Positions 6,240 through 12,390 of a stretch of 12,390 bases of DNA are shown in pieces. Origin of the DNA: a bacterium. GTDB lineage: Bacteria > Cyanobacteriota > Vampirovibrionia > Gastranaerophilales > Gastranaerophilaceae. How positions within the stretch are numbered: position 1 is the stretch's first letter; each line of letters opens with the position of its first letter. The notes beneath the pieces are model-generated. The model was given only the letters and a program-made list of their open reading frames with translations. It was not told the DNA's origin and searched no databases. The stretch is taken from NCBI GenBank assembly GCA_024408905.1, contig JAKSUP010000019.1, positions 1 through 12,390 on the forward strand. The letters are read 5' to 3'. Both the position numbers and the translations under genes were made by a program.

Positions 6240-8201
6240 TTAATAAATATTACCATAAACCCAATAAGTACGCAGAACTTTTTTTACATAATTTTTTGTT
6301 TCAAGATATGGGATTTGTTCAACAAATTCGTCGGTATCGTTATACGTAATTTTTGAAAACCAACTTGTAACAGAGCCAATGCCGCCATTGTATGCAGCTA
6401 TTGCATATAAATCCTTGTTTCCCAAAACTTTTTTCAAGTTTTGATAATAAATGCTTCCGGCTTCAATATTCCCTTCAGGGAAGAAAATATCATTTTTCAA
6501 ACCTCTGTTTGCAACGATTTCATTATATGTTGCAGGCATTAGTTGCATTAAACCTTTTGCTCCGGCTCCACTTCCAACGTATGGATTAAAGTGGCTTTCT
6601 TCTTTTATAATTGATTGGAGTATTATAGGGTTGTTGTTTCCTTTATGTTTTTCTACATAGTTAAAGTAGTGTAAAGGATAAATTAATCTCCACCTTAAAT
6701 CTGAAAATGGTGGTTTAATTGTCATATCTTCCATTGCATTTCTTGCCAGAAGTGCAGAAATTGTATAATTTCCTTTTTCGTATGCAATCCAGCTTTGGAT
6801 AAATTTATCTTTTTTACACAATTCATCAACTAAGTCGTAATCTTTTAAAAGTGCAAGTCTTATTACAAGGTTATTTTCCATTGATTTTTTGTAAGGAAAT
6901 ACGACAAGTTTTGGAGTCATATTTAAGAATGGAAAAGCACCGTCATCTTTGTATAGATTGCAATTTGCTCTGTATGCGTAATATGAATCAGGATATTTTT
7001 GTACAACTTGTTTATAATAACTATTAGCATTTTCATAATGCTTAAGTTTGTATGATATTTTTCCCATAAAATACATTACGGCAGGACTTGATTTTGTATC
7101 AGGGAACTTTCTGATGTGCAAATATCCAAGTCTCTGTGCATCCAGATATCTTTTTTGCAAATATTTTGTTATAAAAAGATTATACAAAGCATCTGCAGCG
7201 AATTGCCCACTGGTATATTTTTCATATAAACCTTTAAAACAAGCTTCTTTAGCAGCACCTTGTTGAACTTCGCTGCAATTCAAATAGGTTATATAGTCTG
7301 CACCTGTTGAAGTATAATTTTTTGCAACAAGTGCATTTATACCGTCTTTTCTTGAAGTAAACAGTTTTATATAATTATCAATTACTTCATACGCATCCTC
7401 TTGTGTAACACTATATGCGTGGTCTTTTAGACCATATTCCGTATAATATTTTACCTTATCGGTATTTTTGAGTTTATATTCTGTTTTTGCGAAATCTGCC
7501 CAACTATCGGAAAGTGTTGTCTTATTCAAGTATGTTTTTGACTTTTCATAATCACCACTTGAATAGTATGCTTTAGCAATTAATAAATTTTCATAATTTT
7601 TTAGAGGTAAATTTAATTTAATGATTTCTTCGGCAGAATTAACTGCAAATCTGCCGTCAGGGGATTTTTCTATGTATGTCTTAAAATAATTTAAGGCATT
7701 TTCATTAGTTTTTTTCTTTCCTCTTTCAGTTTTTGGTGTTTTTTCGGTTTCAATTAATCCGAGGTAGTATTCTGAAGCGATTGCATAATCGCTTGTCGGG
7801 TGTTTTTTGATTATTTTTTTAAAATGCTTTTGCGCCCTTGAATCTTTTTGCTCAAACATTAAAGTTGCCATATTGTATTCGCTGATTGGAACAATACTTG
7901 ATTTTGAACCTGAATGTATAATTTTGTTGTATTTTTTTATAGCAAGGTCTTTTTTATCCATATTCGTTGCACACCTTGCTTGCCTGAATAAAGCTGGTTC
8001 TTTTAATGGTGAAGCAGATGGAACTTTGCCAAATTTTTTATACGCTATTTCATATTGACCATCTTTATATGGTTTAAGTGCATCTGAATATGTTTGTATG
8101 CCTTTATCTGATGCAGATATGTTTGTATAAAGGAAATAGCCTAAAGTAACTACTGCTAAACCTATTACAATGTATAAGTCGTATTTTGTTCGTCTTCTCA
8201 T
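6240..8201 (-). CDS. Membrane-anchored TPR-rich lytic transglycosylase (SLT domain)
   Basis: A 653-residue murein lytic transglycosylase that cleaves the glycan strand of peptidoglycan to form 1,6-anhydro-muramyl ends. After MRRRTKYD comes one membrane segment (about residues 8-26) acting as an uncleaved anchor. About 480 residues of helical repeats follow, with TPR-like pairs such as ALKPYKDGQYEIAYKKFGKV and MGKISYKLKHYENANSYYKQ. The C-terminal SLT domain shows IIKEESHFNP with the catalytic Glu at 535, GLMQLMPAT, IAAYNGG and a Tyr-rich PYLETKNYVKKV end. This matches the Slt70 plan of a helical superstructure plus catalytic tail and suggests a periplasmic location. The start at 8201 is chosen just ahead of the basic cluster and membrane segment. 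An upstream ATG at 8258 adds 19 residues over a palindrome and has an SD too close to use. Confidence 0.9.
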   Translation of the reverse strand: MRRRTKYDLYIVIGLAVVTLGYFLYTNISASDKGIQTYSDALKPYKDGQYEIAYKKFGKVPSASPLKEPALFRQARCATNMDKKDLAIKKYNKIIHSGSKSSIVPISEYNMATLMFEQKDSRAQKHFKKIIKKHPTSDYAIASEYYLGLIETEKTPKTERGKKKTNENALNYFKTYIEKSPDGRFAVNSAEEIIKLNLPLKNYENLLIAKAYYSSGDYEKSKTYLNKTTLSDSWADFAKTEYKLKNTDKVKYYTEYGLKDHAYSVTQEDAYEVIDNYIKLFTSRKDGINALVAKNYTSTGADYITYLNCSEVQQGAAKEACFKGLYEKYTSGQFAADALYNLFITKYLQKRYLDAQRLGYLHIRKFPDTKSSPAVMYFMGKISYKLKHYENANSYYKQVVQKYPDSYYAYRANCNLYKDDGAFPFLNMTPKLVVFPYKKSMENNLVIRLALLKDYDLVDELCKKDKFIQSWIAYEKGNYTISALLARNAMEDMTIKPPFSDLRWRLIYPLHYFNYVEKHKGNNNPIILQSIIKEESHFNPYVGSGAGAKGLMQLMPATYNEIVANRGLKNDIFFPEGNIEAGSIYYQNLKKVLGNKDLYAIAAYNGGIGSVTSWFSKITYNDTDEFVEQIPYLETKNYVKKVLRTYWVYGNIY

Positions 8202-8232
8202 ATAAATCTTAATCCAAATCTTTTCTATACTA

Positions 8233-8253
8233 TTGCCCTGTCTATAAGGGCAA
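8233..8253. promoter_or_regulatory. Perfect 7-bp palindrome upstream of the transglycosylase
   Basis: TTGCCCT (8233-8239) and AGGGCAA (8247-8253) flank a seven-base loop, 32 bases upstream of the chosen start. It could be a hairpin in the leader or a dimeric operator. No T run follows on the minus strand, so it is not a terminator. No clear promoter could be assigned nearby. Confidence 0.3.
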
Positions 8254-8362
8254 AACATTCCCTATAAAACTATTTTAATATATTTTTATGCAAAAGGGAA
8301 ATTCTGTAATAAAAAATTACATTTATATACCAAAAAAACGGGTTATAGAAAATAATTTCAAT

Positions 8363-8398
8363 AAAAGCCCTGTAAGGATTTCAAAAAATCGGACTTTT
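8363..8398 (-). terminator. Candidate terminator downstream of the polymerase gene
   Basis: On the minus strand AAAAGTCC pairs with GGGCTTTT (one mismatch), enclosing a GATTT/AAATC inner stem. The outer arm ends in TTTT followed by ATTG. It lies between the polymerase stop and the transglycosylase start, where a transcript end is expected. Apart from this hairpin, the palindrome and the tandem repeat, I see nothing else in 8202-8518. Confidence 0.4.
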
Positions 8399-8462
8399 GT
8401 TAACGACACATTCTTGCCAAATCAACAATTTATTTCTTAGTGCCATAGTGTCTTACTGCCTC

Positions 8463-8520
8463 ACCCTCTACTCATTTACCCTCTACTCATTTACCCTCAC
8501 TCATTTACCCTCACTCATTT
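8463..8520. repeat. Short tandem repeat array abutting the polymerase stop codon
   Basis: Two copies of ACCCTCTACTCATTT (15 bases, 8463-8492) are followed by two copies of ACCCTCACTCATTT (14 bases, 8493-8520). The partial unit ACCCCCC at 8521 lies inside the gene's last codons. On the gene's strand each unit reads TAAATGAGT plus a G-rich tail, so the stop codon TAA belongs to the repeat pattern. It is too short and lacks spacers, so it is not CRISPR. Confidence 0.9.
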
Positions 8521-9736
8521 ACCCCCCTTTGGTCAAAAAATCTTGCTTGTAAGGGATTTCTTTATGAGTAAAGCCTGTTTTAACAATATTACGTCCGAAT
8601 TTTGCCTCTAATTTGTCTAAACTTTTCCCCAAATTTTCATTTTTCTCTCGTCTTTCGTTATCAGGAACAAAAAGCTCTAACTGTTCATTTGAGCAAGGAT
8701 TGAAGTTATCAAGCAATATTCCGACACTTCTATATAGAATTTTCGGGTTATACATTTTTTCAAGTTCCGGAAATGCGGCTTCAGAGATTTCAAATTCAAA
8801 ATTGGTTGAAAGTTTTAAATCAACTTTTGAAAAAAGCGTTTGAAAATCTTTGGTTTTAAGAATTACTCCGATTGTTGCACATTTGCAATCTGCTTTTCTT
8901 AATTTTCTGCAAGCAGCGTGAATATGTGTCATAAGTTCGTTTTTCAAGTAGGTTAAATCTGACGTAAATTCTGGGAAGGATTTCGTGTCGCTTATTGATT
9001 TTGGAAGTGAGATTTCCGTAGAAACTTTATTAATCAAATTTCCCAAGAGTTCATATTTAACTTCCAAACCGTTTTTCCCAAACCTGCTTTTTAGCCAAAT
9101 ATCGTTTTTCTGCACATAATCATAGGCTGTATAAATCCCGTGTCCTCGAAGTTTTGGTGCAAGCCTTCTTCCTATTCCCCAAATTTCATCTATCTCTGTT
9201 GTTTTTAAAAGCCTTGTTATTCCTTGTTTCCCTGCTATACAAATATGGTCAGGATAATTTTTAGCTTTGTCAGAGGCAAGTTTTGCCAAAGATTTTGTTC
9301 TGCTGACTCCGATTGATACAGGAATTCCAGCCTTTTCTAAAATCAGTTCTCGTATATATTTTGCAAGGTCATAATAATTCTTTTTATAGAGTTTTGAAAG
9401 TCCTGTAAGGTCAACAAACGCTTCATCAATAGAATACACTTCAACACAAGGACTAAGTTCTTTTAAAACAGACATAACTTCCTGCGAAATAGTCGCATAA
9501 TTATAATGATTTGCATTTATATAAATACATTTCGGGAATTGCTCGCGTGCCATAAAAAGTGGCTGCCCCATCGGGACTCCCATTTCTTTAGCTTCACGGG
9601 AACGAGAAATTACGCACCCTCTATCACCTGAAACAACAGAAACAGCTTTCCCTTCCAGTTCAGGATTAAGTTTTCTTTCGCAAGACACGAAAAAACTATC
9701 ACAATCTACTAATGCTATGTACTTTTGTTCTGACAT
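8519..9736 (-). CDS. Y-family (UmuC-like) translesion DNA polymerase
   Basis: A 405-residue error-prone polymerase that copies past damaged bases. The palm begins IALVDCDSFFVSCER, with metal-binding D11 and a candidate steric-gate F16 at the site that excludes ribonucleotides. The finger block GDRGCVISRSREAKEMGV is of UmuC rather than DinB style. Catalytic D104-E105 lie in YSIDEAFVDLTG. The helix-hairpin-helix region is EIWGIGRRLAPKLRGHGI. A clamp-binding pentapeptide QLELF sits near the C-terminus, as expected for docking on the beta sliding clamp. No UmuD-like partner is present here. I start at ATG 9736, where homology begins, rather than 9766. Neither ATG has an SD, and a promoter placed seven bases upstream predicts a leaderless message. 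No LexA-type operator was recognised. The C-terminal codons merge into the tandem repeat. Confidence 0.9.
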   Translation of the reverse strand: MSEQKYIALVDCDSFFVSCERKLNPELEGKAVSVVSGDRGCVISRSREAKEMGVPMGQPLFMAREQFPKCIYINANHYNYATISQEVMSVLKELSPCVEVYSIDEAFVDLTGLSKLYKKNYYDLAKYIRELILEKAGIPVSIGVSRTKSLAKLASDKAKNYPDHICIAGKQGITRLLKTTEIDEIWGIGRRLAPKLRGHGIYTAYDYVQKNDIWLKSRFGKNGLEVKYELLGNLINKVSTEISLPKSISDTKSFPEFTSDLTYLKNELMTHIHAACRKLRKADCKCATIGVILKTKDFQTLFSKVDLKLSTNFEFEISEAAFPELEKMYNPKILYRSVGILLDNFNPCSNEQLELFVPDNERREKNENLGKSLDKLEAKFGRNIVKTGFTHKEIPYKQDFLTKGG

Positions 9737-9743
9737 TAATAAA

Positions 9744-9773
9744 ATTGTATGATTTTTTGATTGCATTAGTCAA
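9744..9773 (-). promoter_or_regulatory. Promoter predicting a leaderless polymerase mRNA
   Basis: On the minus strand TTGACT (9773-9768) and TACAAT (9749-9744) are 18 bases apart, each five of six to consensus. Seven bases (9743-9737) separate the -10 from the ATG at 9736, so transcription should start at or next to the start codon. This matches the missing SD and argues for the 9736 start. Confidence 0.55.
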
Positions 9774-9802
9774 GTTATATTTAGCTGATAAACTATAAAC
9801 CA

Positions 9803-10010
9803 GTAACTACTCTGCAGAATTAATTTAATAAAAAGCAGTAGTGGTACGAGGTAAGTTTCTACCTCTCCTACGGAGAGGATGTCAGCTTGCTGACAGGAGA
9901 TGGTATGATGAAAGGCAGGAAAGCAGATGTTTTTACCCCCTCTGTCACTCTGTGACATCTCCCCAAGGGGAGATAGTGATGTGTAAAGATTAATTCTACT
10001 GAGTAGCTAC
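9803..10010. mobile_element. MITE-like element with terminal inverted repeats and 8-bp target duplication
   Basis: The 22-base ends (9803-9824 and 9989-10010) are inverted repeats matching at 19 positions, beginning GTAACTACTC and, inverted, GTAGCTACTC. ATAAACCA flanks both sides (9795-9802 and 10011-10018) as a target duplication; identity runs on through GTAA. Inside are four strong hairpins: CCTCTCC/GGAGAGG (9862-9878), TGTCAGC/GCTGACA (9880-9895), TGTCAC/GTGACA (9943-9957) and CTCCCC/GGGGAG (9959-9972). The left and right pairs are inverted copies of each other. No transposase is encoded, so it would need one from elsewhere. Its 208 bases fill most of the gap between the polymerase promoter and the next gene. 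The minus-strand open frame across it is not a gene. Confidence 0.8.
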
Positions 10011-10026
10011 ATAAACCAGTAATATA

Positions 10027-10035
10027 TGCTATAAT
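10027..10035 (+). promoter_or_regulatory. Extended -10 promoter of the small membrane protein gene
   Basis: TGCTATAAT (10027-10035) is a perfect extended -10. The -35 region at 10007-10012 falls on the end of the mobile element and is not consensus. The predicted start at about 10042 is only two or three bases before the ATG at 10045, again a nearly leaderless message. Confidence 0.5.
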
Positions 10036-10044
10036 ACAATTATA

Positions 10045-10494
10045 ATGATTATAATTCTATTGTTTATTGCAATATTTATACTTTTTATGAGTATACAAAT
10101 AATTTATGAAATTAATTTGTACAATTATTTTAAATCAAATGATATTGAATTAGATATATATGATAAAAACCTTCAATCAGAGAATTTGATAGAAGAATTT
10201 TGTATGGATTTATTAAATTTAAATTGGCTGCCATCATCCCGTGGGTATTTTTCAAGCTTCCTTTTTTCTGAAAAATTTGCCTGTAAAGTTTTTTCAAAAT
10301 ATATAACATTAACAATCAAAATGTCATATGGTGAAATGTTTAGCATTAAAATTCCTAAAGATCAATGCTCATTTAAAAAAGATATTTTTGCAGGAAATTT
10401 ATTAAGGATAAAATTTGATAAATTTTCTTTATTATTTAAATTACCAAACCAATTCCAAAGTATTTTGTATAAAAGTTTTAGCATGCTTGATTAA
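10045..10494 (+). CDS. Small membrane-anchored protein of unknown function
   Basis: A 149-residue protein. Residues 1-22 (MIIILLFIAIFILFMSIQII) form one hydrophobic segment, an anchor or uncleaved signal. The remainder is soluble-looking, with alternating hydrophobic and charged residues (MSYGEMFSIKIPK, LRIKFDKFSLLFKL) that suggest a small beta-rich domain. I recognise no family. There is no SD, but an extended -10 promoter lies just upstream, so a leaderless start at the first ATG is plausible; ATG at residue 15 would remove most of the membrane segment. It stands alone between the mobile element and a convergent peptidase gene whose stop is five bases away. Composition is very AT-rich, like its surroundings. 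That it is a real gene rests on promoter, length and membrane segment. Confidence 0.6.
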   Translation: MIIILLFIAIFILFMSIQIIYEINLYNYFKSNDIELDIYDKNLQSENLIEEFCMDLLNLNWLPSSRGYFSSFLFSEKFACKVFSKYITLTIKMSYGEMFSIKIPKDQCSFKKDIFAGNLLRIKFDKFSLLFKLPNQFQSILYKSFSMLD

Positions 10495-10499
10495 AACCA

Positions 10500-12386
10500 T
10501 TAATCTTCTAACAATTTATCTGCCAAAGGTGATTCTACTTTTCCGTTCAAGGTTTTAGAAACTTTTTTGATTTCATCAGCCATTGTTTGCATTTCAGGAG
10601 TCCATACAAAATAGTCATTTACATATTTTTCGCCTCTTGCAAAATCTCCTGACATCTGTACTTCAATAATTTCTTTAAGCATTTTTTGAGCTGTCGGAAC
10701 CATTTTTTCGATATTAATATCCAGTTTACCTTCAGGAGATATTGTTATAGCACCTTCTTTTATAAAGAAATAGTTTTGCATAACTGCGCGAACTCTGTGA
10801 GCTTGGCTCATTGTAGGTTTAGACATCATCATATTATCTGTTGCATAAGTTACGATAATCTGATTTCTTTGTTCAGGTGTGTACATGCCGGCTTCTGTTA
10901 GGACATCTAACATAGCTAAAGAAATCATATCAGCTTTATTTTCTTCAATAATAGATTTATATTTTCCTAACCCTTCCGTACCTGATTTTGGCCCGAGTGA
11001 GTGTCCGTTTTCGTGACCAACAGTAAACCAATGGTCAGCTTCGTCATTGTAATATTTATGCAATTCAGGATTTAAAATAGCATTCAATCTTTTTTGCATT
11101 TTCTCTCTGGCATCATCTGACGTAATAAGGCGAATTTGTCTGTGATAAACATTTCTTCTGCCACCATCAAGAAGGCTTACAGAAACTTTGTCATCATTAG
11201 GTAAATTTTCTGCCAATGTTATTCCGGCTCTAAATTCTCCAACGTCACCCGTTACGGCAACCAAATCTGTGTCAACCATTGTTTGTTTTGATTCTTTATC
11301 AGGAGAAATGTTCTGTACGTATTTATCAGCATATGGCATATTTTGTGCCATTAGGGGTAAATACTTCTTAACATTTAATATTGCATCAGTTCCTTTTTTA
11401 TTGATAATTCCGACTCTGCCGCCAAGAAAATCTTTTGCAACAGGAGTAATATTATTTTTATCTAAAAGAGCTTTTAATTCAGGATTTTCCACAACTGTTT
11501 CAGTTAATTCATCTGAATAATTTTCTCTTGTAATTGTAAATTCTAAAGGTGTGTCTTGAAGTGTTGCCCATTTTTTATCGGCATAACCGTCTAACATAGG
11601 GTCTGCCGTTCTTAATGCTTTTGCCTGTAATTTTAAAAACTCGTTAAAATCAGCGTTTGTAGAGGTTTCTGCTGCTTTTTCAAGTTCTTGTGCCATATAT
11701 TCAAAATCTTCTTTGAAATAATCTACATAATCAGTTGCAACGAGTTCATCCCCTTTTCTTTCAACAACGGAACGCTGATTTAAAATCTTTTTAACTTCTT
11801 CTGTTTTACCTTCTTTCAACATTTTTATAAGAATATTATGGAATTCCTCTTTTTCAAGGTCTTGTGGGTAAACACCTTTACCTGCCCTCATTTTTACCCC
11901 TTTGGCAAGCTCTATCATGTGAGATTCTCTATCAAGTGCGCAAACACCTTTTTGTGCATCAAATAAAATTTTAGTAAGTTTAGCTTCTTCATTTCCTTTA
12001 GAAATTTCTCGTTCTAAATATTCTTTGAACGGCAAATTGTTTGGGTTATCAAGCACCATATTTACTTTATCTAAAACTACTGCTGCTTTTACAAGATGTT
12101 TAAGAGCTTCTTTATCACCATCTGCGAGTTCCAAATACTCAGGAGCATCAACTGCAAGCATTTTTTTTGTAGTCAAATAGTCTTTATGTGTTCTTTTTTC
12201 AAGTTCTTCTTTTGAAAGATTAAGTTTGTAATCTTTTTTTTCAATGTTTACACTGTTAATAATGCTCATTTTATCAAGCTCCTTCATTATATTATCGTTA
12301 TTTTTATTATCATCGGATGGTAAAACAGTTTTATTTTGCTGTTTCATAACAATATTTTTATTACGGTTAATAGGATTAATGTTCAT
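10500..12386 (-). CDS. M49-family (dipeptidyl-peptidase III-like) zinc peptidase, HEXXH variant
   Basis: A 628-residue protein with the metal site of family M49, whose characterised members release dipeptides from short peptides. The zinc motif is GHENGHSLGP with H458, E459 and H462. The second motif is EENKAD at 481-486, where Glu482 takes the place of the third ligand and the motif corresponds to EECRA(E/D) of dipeptidyl peptidase III. Classical members have HEXXGH with one extra residue; this one is HEXXH followed by a Gly-Pro pair, as in plant Nudix-fused relatives and some bacterial proteins. The first 45 residues are Asn/Lys-rich and likely disordered, with no signal peptide, so a cytoplasmic location is likely. 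Only four bases of the leader are visible, so no SD can be checked. The start could move to Met14 or lie upstream. The peptidase family is well supported; the substrate is unknown. Confidence 0.8.
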   Translation of the reverse strand: MNINPINRNKNIVMKQQNKTVLPSDDNKNNDNIMKELDKMSIINSVNIEKKDYKLNLSKEELEKRTHKDYLTTKKMLAVDAPEYLELADGDKEALKHLVKAAVVLDKVNMVLDNPNNLPFKEYLEREISKGNEEAKLTKILFDAQKGVCALDRESHMIELAKGVKMRAGKGVYPQDLEKEEFHNILIKMLKEGKTEEVKKILNQRSVVERKGDELVATDYVDYFKEDFEYMAQELEKAAETSTNADFNEFLKLQAKALRTADPMLDGYADKKWATLQDTPLEFTITRENYSDELTETVVENPELKALLDKNNITPVAKDFLGGRVGIINKKGTDAILNVKKYLPLMAQNMPYADKYVQNISPDKESKQTMVDTDLVAVTGDVGEFRAGITLAENLPNDDKVSVSLLDGGRRNVYHRQIRLITSDDAREKMQKRLNAILNPELHKYYNDEADHWFTVGHENGHSLGPKSGTEGLGKYKSIIEENKADMISLAMLDVLTEAGMYTPEQRNQIIVTYATDNMMMSKPTMSQAHRVRAVMQNYFFIKEGAITISPEGKLDINIEKMVPTAQKMLKEIIEVQMSGDFARGEKYVNDYFVWTPEMQTMADEIKKVSKTLNGKVESPLADKLLED

Positions 12387-12390
12387 AACA

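Noticed and set aside
6227..6256. A ten-residue extension of thymidylate kinase
   Set aside because: It overlaps the end of the preceding gene, and the family sequence begins at MNKGLFITFEG.
8202..8258. A 19-residue N-terminal extension of the transglycosylase
   Set aside because: The SD-like AGGGA touches the ATG, the sequence crosses a palindrome, and the basic cluster plus membrane segment begins at 8201.
8463..8520. CRISPR array
   Set aside because: The units are directly adjacent 14-15-mers without unique spacers, and no cas gene is present.
9736..9773. SOS (LexA) operator for the polymerase
   Set aside because: I looked for CTGT-type and GAAC/GTTC-type palindromes around the promoter and found none.
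9770..9958. A 62-codon minus-strand open frame
   Set aside because: It lies almost wholly inside the MITE-like element, has no SD, and its sequence is the translation of the hairpin repeats.
11188..11520. Plus-strand 110-codon open frame across the peptidase gene
   Set aside because: It is antisense to a conserved zinc peptidase and has no RBS; it is a compositional shadow.

Overview
The window is strongly AT-rich bacterial DNA using the standard code, with UGA kept as a stop and read by a normal RF2 gene. Several things fit a gut-type, low-GC lineage such as Gastranaerophilales (non-photosynthetic cyanobacterial relatives): the base composition, hydrophilic N-termini of the style MNINPINRN, a membrane-anchored TPR lytic transglycosylase suggesting a periplasm, and a short palindromic insertion unit. 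This placement is an inference. A low-GC Bacillota host cannot be excluded from one window.

Layout, left to right. The left edge holds the 5' end of an unrecognised helical protein (minus strand), divergent from a plus-strand group. That group is a ChbG/YdjC-like deacetylase, overlapped by a short membrane-anchored SNase-like ORF, and then a phospholipase D-type nuclease with two HKD motifs. The last two ORFs look like one gene broken by two compensating homopolymer shifts. They converge on prfB (RF2), which carries the classic +1 programmed frameshift.

Upstream of prfB, 3957-4340 holds the most unusual locus. Two good sigma70-type promoters face each other about 215 bp apart. A 24-residue acidic-then-hydrophobic ORF with a near-perfect Shine-Dalgarno lies on the minus strand. 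A hairpin terminator on the plus strand lies inside that ORF, and a 13-bp inverted repeat flanks the whole. The arrangement is compatible with a type I toxin-antitoxin locus, a multi-helix non-coding RNA, or a prfB leader.

Next comes a minus-strand group: a TPR/SLT lytic transglycosylase, thymidylate kinase (tmk), and an unrecognised protein with a caspase-like His-Gly/Cys spacing. Then follow a short tandem repeat abutting the stop of a UmuC-like Y-family DNA polymerase, a 208-bp MITE-like element with matching terminal inverted repeats and an 8-bp target duplication, a small membrane-anchored unknown protein, and at the right edge an M49-type zinc peptidase with an HEXXH (not HEXXGH) motif.

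The core genes (prfB, tmk, transglycosylase, polymerase) do housekeeping work in translation termination, dTTP supply, wall turnover and lesion bypass. The rest are accessory or unknown, and apart from the slt-tmk-unknown cluster there is little sign of a shared pathway.
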